64,000 nt of DNA from contig JADZAI010000057.1 in the NCBI GenBank assembly GCA_020852655.1, positions 1-64,000 on the forward strand, in the 5' to 3' direction. The notes under the pieces were generated by a model. That model had not been told where the DNA came from, searched no databases, and was given only the letters and a program-made list of their open reading frames with translations. This DNA is from Alphaproteobacteria bacterium. GTDB taxonomy: Bacteria; Pseudomonadota; Alphaproteobacteria; Micropepsales; Micropepsaceae. Positions within the stretch are counted from its first letter, which is position 1, and every line of letters starts with the position of its first letter. A program made the translations under genes and the position numbers. Positions 1 to 7,633 of this stretch are shown one piece after another.

Positions 1-1
1 C

Positions 2-121
2 CGGCGCATGGCGCAAAACATCCTGCGCCTCCACCCCTCGACAAAGTCCATCTCCCGCAAAATGCGCCAGGCCATGTGGAGCAAAGAGTTCTTCTTCAGC
101 CTCTTCACTCATATGCGATAA
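2..121 (+). mobile_element. C-terminal end of a transposase-like ORF (probable IS end), cut by window edge
   Basis: An open frame enters from the left edge and stops with TAA at 119-121. Its last residues (Arg/Lys-rich, then a Trp-Ser-Lys-Glu-Phe-Phe-Phe stretch, ending His-Met-Arg) resemble the C-terminal tail of ISAs1-like transposases; this is recall of a residue pattern, not an alignment. GC in 1-120 is about 56 percent, visibly lower than the flanking genes. Just downstream, 127-138 forms a small hairpin (CCCGT-AA-ACGGG) that could belong to the IS terminus. The neighbouring helicase reading frame loses its family sequence at about 160, which places the probable IS boundary between about 122 and 160. 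The family assignment is uncertain because only about 39 residues are visible. Confidence 0.45.
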
Positions 122-369
122 CCCTGCCCGTAAACGGGGGAGGAAACCGGCCGGCGTTGTGAGAGGGCAATGAGCGAGGGCAGGAACCCCGCCAGGGTCT
201 TGCCGCCGCCGGTCGGGGCGGTCAGCAGCACATGCTCGCCCTTCGCGGCCGCGTCGATCATTGCGAGCTGATGCGCCCGCGGCGCCCAGCCCCGCCGGGC
301 GAACCACTCGGCGAAGACCGGCGGCAGGACCGTCGCGTCAGGAAGAGCGGCCGGAGGCGCCTGTTTCAT
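109..369 (-). pseudogene. Truncated ligase-associated DEXH-box helicase (Lhr-like), N-terminal 70 residues only
   Basis: The ATG at 369 opens a frame whose first 70 residues match the N-terminus of ligase-associated Lhr-type helicases: a Trp-Phe-x-x-x-Gly-Trp region, a Q-motif-like Arg-Ala-His-Gln at about 31-34, and Walker A APTGGGKT at 51-58. The family continues for about 800 residues. Here the match stops after LPSLIALS (about base 160), and 16 unrelated residues lead to a stop at 109, where a transposase-like ORF abuts on the other strand. The gene lies divergent from the exonuclease and ligase genes, the normal company of this helicase. No RecA2 or WH domain is present, so the product cannot be a functional helicase. 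An assembly join at this point would look the same. Confidence 0.7.
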
Positions 370-469
370 TCGCGGCACTCTAGCGGAATCGACGCCAAGG
401 AACATATCGTGAATAACAGGAGGCGGCGGACCGCAGCCCGATCGCTTCGGCGGACGTTTGGATGACGCG

Positions 470-1531
470 ATGACCAAGGCCGAGACTCTTCTGCGCACGA
501 CACCGGCGGGGCTTTATTGTCCGGCGGGCGATTTTCATGTCGATCCGGTGCGCCCGGTGGCCCGCGCCGTCATCACCCACGGCCACAGCGACCACGCCCG
601 GGCCGGGCACGGCGCGGTGCTGGCGACGAAGGAGACCCTCGCCATCATGGGCGCGCGCTACGGCGAGGCATTCACGGAGAATCCCCAGGCCGTCGCCTAT
701 GGCGATGCGGTCACCGTGAATGGCGTGACGGTGCGGCTCGTGCCGGCCGGCCATGTGCTGGGCAGCGCGCAGGCGGTGGTGGAGCAAAGCGGGGCGCGTG
801 TCGTCGTCTCCGGGGACTACAAGCGCCGCCGCGACCCGACCTGTGCGTCGTTCGAGCCGGTGCCCTGCGACGTCTTCATCACCGAGGCGACCTTCGGGCT
901 GCCGGTCTTCCGCCACCCGCCCGACCGCGACGAGATCGGCAAGCTGCTGCACTCGCTGAAGACCTTCCCCGAACGCTGCCACCTCGTCGGCGCCTATGCC
1001 TTGGGGAAGGCGCAGCGCGTGATCGCGCTGCTGCGCGAGGCGGGCTATGCCGAGCCGATCTATCTCCACGGCGCGATGCAGCGGCTTTGCGATCTCTATG
1101 TCGCGCACGGCGTCGATCTCGGCGACCTCCGTCCTGCTGCGGACCACATGAAGACGCCGCTGCTGCGCAAGGTCTTCGAAGGCGCGATCGTGATGGCCCC
1201 GCCCTCGGCGCTGAACGATCTCTGGTCGCGCCGCCTCGGCGATGTCGTCACCTGCTTCGCGAGCGGCTGGATGCGCGTGCGCGCCCGCGCACGGCAGCGC
1301 CTCGTAGAACTGCCGCTCATCGTCTCCGACCACGCCGACTGGGACGAACTCACCGCCACCGCGCAGGAACTCTCGCCGCGCCAGCTCTGGGTCACCCACG
1401 GCGAAGAGGAAGCGCTGGTGCATTGGGCCAACACCAACGGCCTCCACGCCCAGGCGCTGCACCTCGTCGGCTATGACGAGGAAGGCGAGGGCGAACCCGC
1501 CGCGCCGCCGCCGGTCGAGGCGGGGGCGTGA
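470..1531 (+). CDS. Ligase-associated DNA damage response exonuclease (metallo-beta-lactamase fold)
   Basis: A 353-residue cytoplasmic protein of the beta-CASP/mRNA 3'-end-processing-factor-like metallo-beta-lactamase family, found beside LigD-like or LigB-like ATP-dependent ligases in bacteria. The metal-binding motif HGHSDH lies at residues 37-42. Further conserved blocks are Gly-His-Val-Leu-Gly-Ser-Ala-Gln (about 95-102) and the late Ser-Asp-His-Ala-Asp-Trp. I use the ATG at 470; a TTG 12 bases upstream is also in frame but less likely. The ATP-dependent ligase follows on the same strand after a 157-base gap filled by a palindromic repeat. Family knowledge predicts a nuclease that prepares ends for the ligase; the sequence supports only the fold and the context. 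Confidence 0.9.
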   Translation: MTKAETLLRTTPAGLYCPAGDFHVDPVRPVARAVITHGHSDHARAGHGAVLATKETLAIMGARYGEAFTENPQAVAYGDAVTVNGVTVRLVPAGHVLGSAQAVVEQSGARVVVSGDYKRRRDPTCASFEPVPCDVFITEATFGLPVFRHPPDRDEIGKLLHSLKTFPERCHLVGAYALGKAQRVIALLREAGYAEPIYLHGAMQRLCDLYVAHGVDLGDLRPAADHMKTPLLRKVFEGAIVMAPPSALNDLWSRRLGDVVTCFASGWMRVRARARQRLVELPLIVSDHADWDELTATAQELSPRQLWVTHGEEEALVHWANTNGLHAQALHLVGYDEEGEGEPAAPPPVEAGA

Positions 1532-1547
1532 AGGCGGTTGAAACCGT

Positions 1548-1673
1548 GTGCGTGGTTCGAGGCCCGTCGCTGCGCGCCGGGCACCTCACCATGGCAGATG
1601 GAATTAGGCCCGCATTCTTCCTTGCCATGGTGAGGTGCCCGTCTGCGAAGCAGGCGAGCCTCGAACCACGCAC
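1548..1673. repeat. Intergenic palindromic repeat element (nested hairpin arms)
   Basis: Two nested pairs of perfect inverted repeats fill the gap between the exonuclease and ligase genes. The outer arms of 16 bases are 1548-1563 (GTGCGTGGTTCGAGGC) and 1658-1673. The inner arms of 19 bases are 1578-1596 (starting CGGGCACCTCACC) and 1623-1641. The GGTTCGAGGC and CCTCACCATG cores resemble a dispersed intergenic palindrome that I recall from Bradyrhizobium and related alphaproteobacteria. Transcribed, it would fold into one long cruciform or hairpin, so it may affect readthrough from exonuclease to ligase. No second copy was noticed in this window. Confidence 0.85.
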
Positions 1674-1688
1674 TGGGGCGGCCACCCC

Positions 1689-3263
1689 ATGAAAGCCTTC
1701 GCCCAGCTCCTCGACAGCCTCGTCTACCAGCCCCAGCGCAACGGCAAGCTGCGGCTCATCACGGCCTATATGCGCGAAACGGGCGATCCCGACCGCGGCA
1801 TCGCGCTGGCCGCGCTCACCGGCAATCTCTCCTTCAAGCATGCCAAGGCCGGCCTCATCCGCGGGCTCGCCGAGGCACGCGTCGACCCGCATCTCTTCCG
1901 CCTCTCCTACGACTATGTCGGCGACCTCGCCGAGACCGTCGCACTCATCTGGCCGGCCAGGCACGGCGCCAACCGCGCGCCTGAACTCGCCGAAGTCGTT
2001 GCCGGCCTCGAAGCCGCGTCGAAGACCGAACAGCCGCGTCTCATCGAAGGCTGGCTCGACGCGCTCGATGCCGACGGCCGCTGGGCGCTCATCAAGCTGA
2101 TGACCGGGGCGCTTCGCATCGGCGTCTCCGCCCGTCTTGCCAAGACCGCCGTCGCCGCGATAGGCGGCGTCGAGCCCGACGAGATCGAACTCGTCTGGCC
2201 CGGCCTCAGCCCTCCGTACACGGAGCTGTTCGCCTGGCTCGAAGGCAAAGGCGAGAAGCCCTCCGGCATCGCCCGCGCCCAGTTCCGTCCGGTGATGCTG
2301 GCGCACGCGATCGAGGACTGCGACCTCGAAACGCTCCAGCCTGCCGACTATGCGGCGGAATGGAAGTGGGACGGCATCCGCGTCCAGGCGATCTCCGATC
2401 ACGGCGAGATGCGGCTCTATTCGCGCACCGGCGAGGACATCTCGGGCGCCTTCCCCGACGTCGTCGATTTCCTCCCCGCCGAAACCGCAATCGACGGCGA
2501 GCTTCTCGTCTTCCGCGAGGGCGAGCCGACGACCTTCAACGAGTTGCAGCAGCGGCTGAACCGCAAGACCGTCACCGCCAGGATGCTGCGCGACTATCCA
2601 GCCGGCATCCGCGCCTACGACCTGCTTCAGCAGGGCGAGGACGACCTCCGCCCGCTCCCCTTCCGCGAACGCCGCGCCCGGCTGGAGGCGCTGCTCGCCA
2701 CGCCCCGCGAGCGCTTCGATCTCTCGCCGCTCGTCCCCGTCACCACCTGGCACGACATGCAGAAGCTGCGCGGCGCGCCGCCTTCGCCGGCGGTTGAAGG
2801 GCTGATGCTGAAGCGCTGGGATTCGTCCTATCTGCCGGGCCGCGTGAAGGGCGAGTGGTTCAAGTGGAAGCGCGATCCGCATCTCGTCGACGCCGTGCTG
2901 ATGTATGCCCAGCGCGGCCACGGCAAGCGCTCGTCCTTCTATTCCGATTACACCTTCGGCGTCTGGAAGGGCGACGAGCTGGTGCCGGTCGGCAAGGCCT
3001 ATTTCGGCTTCACCGACGAGGAGCTGAAACAGATCGACCGCTTCGTGCGCAACCACACCGAGGCGAAGTTCGGCCCGGTCCGCGAAGTCACCCACACCGG
3101 CGAGACCGGCCTCGTGCTGGAGGTCGCCTTCGAAGGCCTCCAGCGCTCCCCCCGCCACAAGAGCGGCGTCGCCATGCGCTTTCCCCGCATCAACCGCCTG
3201 CGCTGGGACAAGCCGCCGCGCGACGCGGACAGGATCGAGACGCTGGAAGCCATGCTCGCCTGA
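1689..3263 (+). CDS. ATP-dependent DNA ligase (LigB/LigC-type, 'cisplatin' ligase family)
   Basis: A 524-residue ATP-dependent DNA ligase that seals nicks via an adenylated lysine. Nucleotidyltransferase motif I is EWKWDGIR with the adenylation lysine at K226. Motif III-like residues (Arg-Leu-Tyr-Ser-Arg-Thr-Gly-Glu-Asp) and motif IV-like Glu-Gly-Leu-Met-Leu-Lys-Arg follow, then an OB-fold region with Trp-Phe-Lys-Trp-Lys-Arg (motif V). The N-terminal 200 residues are the helical DNA-binding domain usual for this family. The length is normal and the protein looks intact. The ATG at 1689 gives the family N-terminus (MKAFAQLLDSLVY). The exonuclease upstream and the broken helicase form the standard ligase-associated repair set. 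Confidence 0.95.
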   Translation: MKAFAQLLDSLVYQPQRNGKLRLITAYMRETGDPDRGIALAALTGNLSFKHAKAGLIRGLAEARVDPHLFRLSYDYVGDLAETVALIWPARHGANRAPELAEVVAGLEAASKTEQPRLIEGWLDALDADGRWALIKLMTGALRIGVSARLAKTAVAAIGGVEPDEIELVWPGLSPPYTELFAWLEGKGEKPSGIARAQFRPVMLAHAIEDCDLETLQPADYAAEWKWDGIRVQAISDHGEMRLYSRTGEDISGAFPDVVDFLPAETAIDGELLVFREGEPTTFNELQQRLNRKTVTARMLRDYPAGIRAYDLLQQGEDDLRPLPFRERRARLEALLATPRERFDLSPLVPVTTWHDMQKLRGAPPSPAVEGLMLKRWDSSYLPGRVKGEWFKWKRDPHLVDAVLMYAQRGHGKRSSFYSDYTFGVWKGDELVPVGKAYFGFTDEELKQIDRFVRNHTEAKFGPVREVTHTGETGLVLEVAFEGLQRSPRHKSGVAMRFPRINRLRWDKPPRDADRIETLEAMLA

Positions 3264-3289
3264 TCCTCGCCCCGGCGGCGACGGAGGCC

Positions 3290-4063
3290 CTAACGCGGAA
3301 AGCCCGCCGCCATGCCGGCCGCCGAGGCCAGCAGGCCGGCGGCGAGGGCGCTTGCGAACATCACGACGAATACGGCCCAGGGCGAGCGCGCGAGATGGCG
3401 CAGGAAGCCGAGCGCCGCGAACATCAGCATCTGCGAGGCGAGCGCGACGAGAAATTCCGGAGCCGCACCGCCCCAGCGCACGAACTGGAACAGCGCGCCG
3501 AGCGGGTTGGCGAGCAGGACGGCGCATAATCCGATGGTCCACCACGGCGGCGCATGCGGCCGCTCGTCCTCGTCGACCGCGCGCCGGAGCTGCGGCCAGG
3601 TCAGGCCGTAGACGATCAGTGCCGGGTAGAACTCTGGCGACACCGGCAGCATCGCGGCATGCGTTGCGGTCGTCCACGCCGCGAAGGCCGCCGTCGCCGC
3701 GCCGATCGCCGGCCAGGCATGGGCTTCGGGCAGGCGGAAGAGCTGCGCCTCACGCCGCAGCGATTGGGAAATCGAGCTGTAGACGATCGCCGTGACCGCC
3801 AGCAGCACCAGCATGTCGAACGGCGCCAGCAGGACCGGTCCGAGCGAGAGCGAGACCATTCCGCCGCCAAGAAGCCGGTGCACCGGCAGGCCGAGCCAGC
3901 GATAGGCCGCGCTGATCAGCACATTCGTCGCGAACGGGATGGCCACCGCGCCCAGCAGCTCGCGATGGCTGTGGCCGCGCTGCTGGGCGGCATGGCGCTG
4001 CGCCAGGAGATAGACGAGCAACGGCCCGCCGGCTGTGGTGAGCAGCCATGTAACGACGTCCAA
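3290..4063 (-). CDS. Multi-pass membrane protein, paralogue of the next gene
   Basis: A 257-residue protein with about six to seven hydrophobic segments and no recognised domain. It starts with TTG at 4063. That start is supported because the resulting N-terminus (MDVVTWLLTTAGGPLL) aligns with the paralogue at 4140-4904 (MDGLSWMLAVAGGPLI). Shared positions continue: an Arg-Leu-Pro-Glu segment mid-protein, a Tyr-Gly-Leu-Thr-Trp-Pro-x-Leu motif, an acidic Asp-Glu-Asp-Glu cluster, and Pro-Trp-x-Thr-Ile followed by Asn-Pro-Leu. The two genes run in tandem 76 bases apart and are probably co-transcribed. The 3' end converges on the ligase with 26 bases between. Function unknown. Confidence 0.75.
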   Translation of the reverse strand: MDVVTWLLTTAGGPLLVYLLAQRHAAQQRGHSHRELLGAVAIPFATNVLISAAYRWLGLPVHRLLGGGMVSLSLGPVLLAPFDMLVLLAVTAIVYSSISQSLRREAQLFRLPEAHAWPAIGAATAAFAAWTTATHAAMLPVSPEFYPALIVYGLTWPQLRRAVDEDERPHAPPWWTIGLCAVLLANPLGALFQFVRWGGAAPEFLVALASQMLMFAALGFLRHLARSPWAVFVVMFASALAAGLLASAAGMAAGFPR

Positions 4064-4139
4064 TGCGTCCTCGCCCGGAAATGCGCCCGTCTCTTACGGC
4101 GGCCGGAGCGCCACTACAAAGGGGAAGAACGGTGCCGGC

Positions 4140-4904
4140 TCAGAACAACCCGCCCGCCACGACCGCCGCGAAGTGTCCGCCGAAGGCCACGAGCAGGACC
4201 GCGAGCACCGATTTCGCCCGGGCGCGGACGACACCCAGCAGCACCAGCAGGGCGAATTGCGAGACGAGCCAGGCGATCATGCCCTTGGAGAGCGTCTCGC
4301 CGCCGCTGCGCAGCGCATCCCAGAGGTCGGGCAGCGGATTGAGCGCGACGGCCGCCGCCAGCGTAATCGTCTGCCACGGCAGCTTCGCCGACGGTTCATC
4401 CTCTTCCAGCGCATGGGCGAGCATCGGCCAGTAGAAGCCGAAGACGAAGAGGCTGAGCGCCGCATAGGTCGAGAGCGAGACCGGCGGCTCGGTCCGCCCG
4501 GCGAGCCAGAGGCCGGTCGCCGCCGCCAGCAGCGCCCCGGCGACAAAGGGCAGCGCATCGTCCTCCGGCAGCGCGACGATGCGCGAATCCTCGCGTATGC
4601 CGCGCGGCATCAACCCCCAGGCGATATGCGCGACGATCCCGATCGAGGCGAGATAGAGCGGCGACACGAACACCAGCCCGTCGGCGCCGAACGACAGGAG
4701 CGGATCGTCGAGCGCCGCCGCCGACACCGCGAAGAGAATGGTTCGGATCACGTCGAGCGCGATGTTCACCGCCAGCGCCATGCCGGCCGCAACGACGAGC
4801 GATTGCAGGCGCTGGCCGCCCGTGCGCGCGGCGCGCGGATAGCCGAACGCGAGAATGATCAGCGGGCCGCCGGCGACGGCCAGCATCCAGGAAAGTCCGT
4901 CCAC
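4140..4904 (-). CDS. Multi-pass membrane protein, paralogue of the preceding gene
   Basis: A 254-residue membrane protein with about seven hydrophobic segments. A GTG start at 4904 is preceded by a strong GGGAGGGG ribosome binding site. Residues shared with the 3290-4063 product run the whole length: MD-x-x-x-W at the start, a central Leu-Pro-Glu-Asp segment, Tyr-Trp-Pro-Met-Leu, the acidic Glu-Glu-Asp-Glu patch, and Pro-Trp-x-Thr-Ile followed by Leu-Asn-Pro-Leu. This looks like an old tandem duplication. It is transcribed divergently from the SDR at 4991, with 86 bases between starts. I do not recognise the family and cannot assign a substrate or partner. Confidence 0.75.
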   Translation of the reverse strand: MDGLSWMLAVAGGPLIILAFGYPRAARTGGQRLQSLVVAAGMALAVNIALDVIRTILFAVSAAALDDPLLSFGADGLVFVSPLYLASIGIVAHIAWGLMPRGIREDSRIVALPEDDALPFVAGALLAAATGLWLAGRTEPPVSLSTYAALSLFVFGFYWPMLAHALEEDEPSAKLPWQTITLAAAVALNPLPDLWDALRSGGETLSKGMIAWLVSQFALLVLLGVVRARAKSVLAVLLVAFGGHFAAVVAGGLF

Positions 4905-4990
4905 GAATCCCCTCCCGCAACGGCATAGTGACTCCGCCGCGGCGTCTGTCTTACGGTCGCGTCAATCGCATCACAAAGGGAGAGACGGCA

Positions 4991-5893
4991 ATGGCGCTCG
5001 GGACGATGTTCAAGGACGGGCTGCTGAAGGGGAAGCGCTTCCTCATCACGGGCGGCGGCACCGGCCTCGGCAAGGAGATGGCCGAAGGCTACGCGGCGCT
5101 CGGCGCGACGGTCTATATCTGCGGGCGCCGCTTCGGCGTGCTGGAGGAGACGGCGAACGAACTGAATGCCAGGGTGAAGGCCAAGGGCGGCCTGGTGAAG
5201 CCGATCGCCTGCGACATCCGCGTCGCCCAGGCGGTGGAAGACGTCGTCGCCCAGATCTGGGCCGACGGCGGCGCGCTCGACGGCCTCATCAACAACGCCG
5301 CCGGCAACTTCATCTCGCGCACCAAGGACCTCTCGCCGCGCGGCTTCGACGCCATCGCGTCGATCGTCTTCCACGGCTCGTTCTACATGACGCTCGCCTG
5401 CGGCAAGCGCTGGATCGAGGAGAAGAAGAAGGGCTCGGTCATCTCGATCCTGACGACCTGGGTGTGGAACGGCGGCCCGTTCACCGTGCCGAGCGCCATG
5501 TCGAAGACGGGCCTCTGGGCGATGACCCAGTCGCTGGCCGTCGAATGGGGTCCGCACGGCATCCGCCTCAACGCCATTGCGCCGGGGCCTTTCCCGACCA
5601 AGGGCGCCTGGGAACGGCTCAGCCCCAGCGCCGCCAACCGCGGCAGCACCGACACGCGCAATCCGATGGGCCGCAACGGCGAGATGGAAGAACTCGTCAA
5701 CCTCGCGGTCTTCATGGTCGCCGACGGCTGCGAATACATGACCGGCCAGTGTGTCGCCATCGACGGCGCCATGTATCAGGCCGGCTCCGGCAATTTCTCC
5801 GCACTCTCCAAGCTCACCGACGAAGACTGGGCCGCGGTGCGCGACCAGGTGAAGAGCGCCAACGAAAAGGACAAGGCGCAGCGAACGGTCTGA
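4991..5893 (+). CDS. SDR oxidoreductase, 2,4-dienoyl-CoA reductase-like
   Basis: A 300-residue Rossmann-fold SDR. The nucleotide-binding motif TGGGTGLG is at 20-27 and the NNAAGN motif at about 101-106. At the usual YxxxK position it reads VPSAMSK (166-172), so the Tyr is Ser168 and the Lys is K172. The mitochondrial/peroxisomal 2,4-dienoyl-CoA reductases (DECR) have this same substitution, together with the following Ala-Glu/Val-Glu-Trp-Gly and Pro-Gly-Pro-x-x-Thr-Lys-Gly-Ala. It is therefore likely to reduce 2,4-dienoyl-CoA with NADPH during unsaturated fatty-acid oxidation; this is inferred from the DECR-like motif. The start is fixed by the AAGGGAGAGACGGCA leader. No operon partner follows. 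Confidence 0.85.
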   Translation: MALGTMFKDGLLKGKRFLITGGGTGLGKEMAEGYAALGATVYICGRRFGVLEETANELNARVKAKGGLVKPIACDIRVAQAVEDVVAQIWADGGALDGLINNAAGNFISRTKDLSPRGFDAIASIVFHGSFYMTLACGKRWIEEKKKGSVISILTTWVWNGGPFTVPSAMSKTGLWAMTQSLAVEWGPHGIRLNAIAPGPFPTKGAWERLSPSAANRGSTDTRNPMGRNGEMEELVNLAVFMVADGCEYMTGQCVAIDGAMYQAGSGNFSALSKLTDEDWAAVRDQVKSANEKDKAQRTV

Positions 5894-5909
5894 CGCCGCA
5901 AAATGGACA

Positions 5910-5955
5910 GGGCGGACCCGCATCCCGGCAGACTGCCGCTGCTGCGTGTCCGCCC
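5910..5955 (+). terminator. Inverted repeat downstream of the SDR, next to an 11-C run
   Basis: Arms GGGCGGAC (5910-5917) and GTCCGCCC (5948-5955) pair over a 30-base loop that could itself fold. The right arm merges into a run of 11 C residues at 5953-5963. There is no U-tract, so it is a weak terminator candidate for the SDR transcript. The C run is also a likely place for sequencing error. Confidence 0.35.
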
Positions 5956-6042
5956 CCCCCCCCGGAATTGACGCTAGGAATACGTTGACGGAGGACCGCC
6001 CGCCGGGCGATGGGGTACGGGTCAGAGCATCACGGGTCCGCC

Positions 6043-7011
6043 ATGAACGCGTTCGTCTTCGACCAGCTTCGCCACGACTGGACGCGCGAGGAGATTCTGG
6101 CGCTCCATGAGATGCCCTTCCTCGACCTGCTGTTCGAAGCCCAGCGCGTCCACCGCCGCTACCACGCCGCCAACACGGTGCAGCTCTCGCAGCTCCTGTC
6201 GATCAAGACCGGCGGCTGTCCCGAGGATTGCGGCTACTGCCCGCAGTCCCAGAAATTCGCCGCCGATACCGGCCTCAAGGCCTCCAAGCTGATGGACATC
6301 GAGGCGGTGCTCACCGCCGCCCGCGCCGCCAGGGACGCCGGCGCGACCCGCTTCTGCATGGGCGCCGCCTGGACCCGCCCGAAGGACAAGGACCTCGAAA
6401 CCGTCGCCGAGATGGTCGAAGGCGTCCGCGCCCTCGGGCTCGAGACCTGCGTCACGCTCGGCATGCTGGAAGAGCGCCAGGCCCAGCGCCTCGCCGAGGC
6501 GGGGCTCGACTACTACAACCACAACATCGACACCTCGCCCGAATACTACAAGGACATCATCACCACCCGCACCTTCGACGAGCGGCTTGAGACGCTGGAA
6601 CATGTCCGCGCCGCCGGCATCAATGTGTGCTGCGGCGGCATCGTCGGCATGGGCGAAACGCGCGAAGACCGGGCCGGCATGATCGCCGCGCTGGCCGCGC
6701 TGCCGGAGCATCCCCAGTCCGTGCCGATAAACCGCCTCGTCCGCGTGAAGGGCACGCCGCTGTCTGACACCGCGCCCGAGATCGAAGGCCTCGAATTCGT
6801 CCGCACGATCGCCATCGCGCGGCTGACCATGCCGAAATCGATGGTCCGCCTGTCGGCCGGCCGCGAGACCATGAGCGACGAACTCCAGGCCCTCTGCTTC
6901 ATGGCCGGCGCGAGCTCGATCTTCTACGGCGAGAAGCTCCTCACCACCCCGAACCCCCGCGAAAACCGCGACGTGGCCCTATTCAAGAGCCTCGGCCTGA
7001 CCGCGGCTTGA
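6043..7011 (+). CDS. bioB: Biotin synthase
   Basis: A 322-residue radical-SAM enzyme that inserts sulfur into dethiobiotin, the last step of biotin synthesis. The radical-SAM cluster motif is CPEDCGYC, with C59, C63 and C66. Other BioB signatures are HDWTREE near the N-terminus, Tyr-Asn-His-Asn-x-Asp-Thr-Ser at about 160, a [10 protein letters not shown] block (second cluster region), and Arg-Leu-Ser-Ala-Gly-Arg near the C-terminus. I choose the ATG at 6043; an in-frame ATG at 6010 would add 11 residues not typical of the family. No other bio gene is adjacent. The 3' end is only 6 bases from the frameshifted DUF5615 gene on the other strand. Confidence 0.95.
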   Translation: MNAFVFDQLRHDWTREEILALHEMPFLDLLFEAQRVHRRYHAANTVQLSQLLSIKTGGCPEDCGYCPQSQKFAADTGLKASKLMDIEAVLTAARAARDAGATRFCMGAAWTRPKDKDLETVAEMVEGVRALGLETCVTLGMLEERQAQRLAEAGLDYYNHNIDTSPEYYKDIITTRTFDERLETLEHVRAAGINVCCGGIVGMGETREDRAGMIAALAALPEHPQSVPINRLVRVKGTPLSDTAPEIEGLEFVRTIAIARLTMPKSMVRLSAGRETMSDELQALCFMAGASSIFYGEKLLTTPNPRENRDVALFKSLGLTAA

Positions 7012-7017
7012 GAGCGC

Positions 7018-7336
7018 TCAGCGGCATTCGACGAGGCGAATGCCGCCGGCAAGGCGTTCCTGGATGAGAGGCCAGGCCCGTTCAACGGCTGCAAGAGTTT
7101 GGCTATTGGGCGCGTTGCCGGTCCTCAGCCACTTGCGGCCCGCTCTGGCGCGCCAGAGTGATGAAGTCGCGATCTTTCGTGATTATGCAGGCGCCACTGC
7201 TCGTGGCGTAACGCCAGAGGACGATATCCGGCATCTGTGCCAATCCGAGGTCGAGCACGTGTTCTGCCTCATGCCCCTTGCCAGCAACGAAGCGGCAGAG
7301 AGCGCGCGGAAGATTCGTGTCTACGAGGAAGCGCAT
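7018..7336 (-). pseudogene. DUF5615 PIN-like protein, frameshifted near its C-terminus
   Basis: Starts at ATG 7336 with MRFLVDTNLP, the PIN-like N-terminus of DUF5615 proteins, followed by His-Val-Leu-Asp-Leu-Gly-Leu and Ile-Thr-Lys-Asp-Arg-Asp-Phe. The continuous frame ends early at 7103 (77 residues), after the conserved GPQV. The lost family tail, WLRTGN then about 30 residues ending LVECR with stop at 7018, is present in another frame from 7131 onward. The two halves span 319 bases, so a 2-base deletion (or equivalent) near 7131-7135 splits an otherwise normal protein of about 106 residues. The DUF433 gene ends 4 bases upstream. DUF433/DUF5615 pairs are regarded as toxin-antitoxin-like; here the PIN-like partner is probably impaired unless this is a sequencing error. 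Confidence 0.75.
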
Positions 7337-7340
7337 GCCG

Positions 7341-7586
7341 CTATTCGGCGGCAGTTTCGATGGCGAGTTCTATAACCGGGTGATCGACGGCGGCCGCAGC
7401 GTAGGCAAGGCAAGCGCGGATGTCTTCAGGCTCCAGCCATTCATAGTCGGCGAGGATTTCCGCTTCGGTCATACCTCCGGCCAACAGTCCGAGGACGTCC
7501 GTAACGCGCATGCGATAACCCCGGATGCACGGCTTGCCGCCGCATTTTCCGGGTTCGACGGTGATACGTGAGAGGTCGGGTTGCAC
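7341..7586 (-). CDS. DUF433 domain protein (antitoxin-like partner)
   Basis: An 81-residue protein whose sequence Ile-Thr-Val-Glu-Pro-Gly-Lys-Cys-Gly-Gly-Lys-Pro-Cys-Ile-Arg-Gly-Tyr-Arg-Met and the following Thr-Asp-Val-Leu-x-Leu-Leu-Ala-Gly-Gly-Met-Thr-Glu-Ala-Glu-Ile-Leu are the classic DUF433 signature, a winged-helix-like domain. The end reads Tyr-Ala-Ala-Ala-Ala. The likely start is GTG at 7586, with AAGAG upstream; a longer open frame upstream carries no family residues. It lies 4 bases before the DUF5615 gene, the standard two-gene order. The pair is thought to act as antitoxin plus PIN-like toxin, but experimental proof for the family is thin. Confidence 0.85.
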   Translation of the reverse strand: MQPDLSRITVEPGKCGGKPCIRGYRMRVTDVLGLLAGGMTEAEILADYEWLEPEDIRACLAYAAAAVDHPVIELAIETAAE

Positions 7587-7633
7587 GCTCTTAATATGCG
7601 CCTTTGCGCGCAACCCGACAAGGCGCGCGGCGC

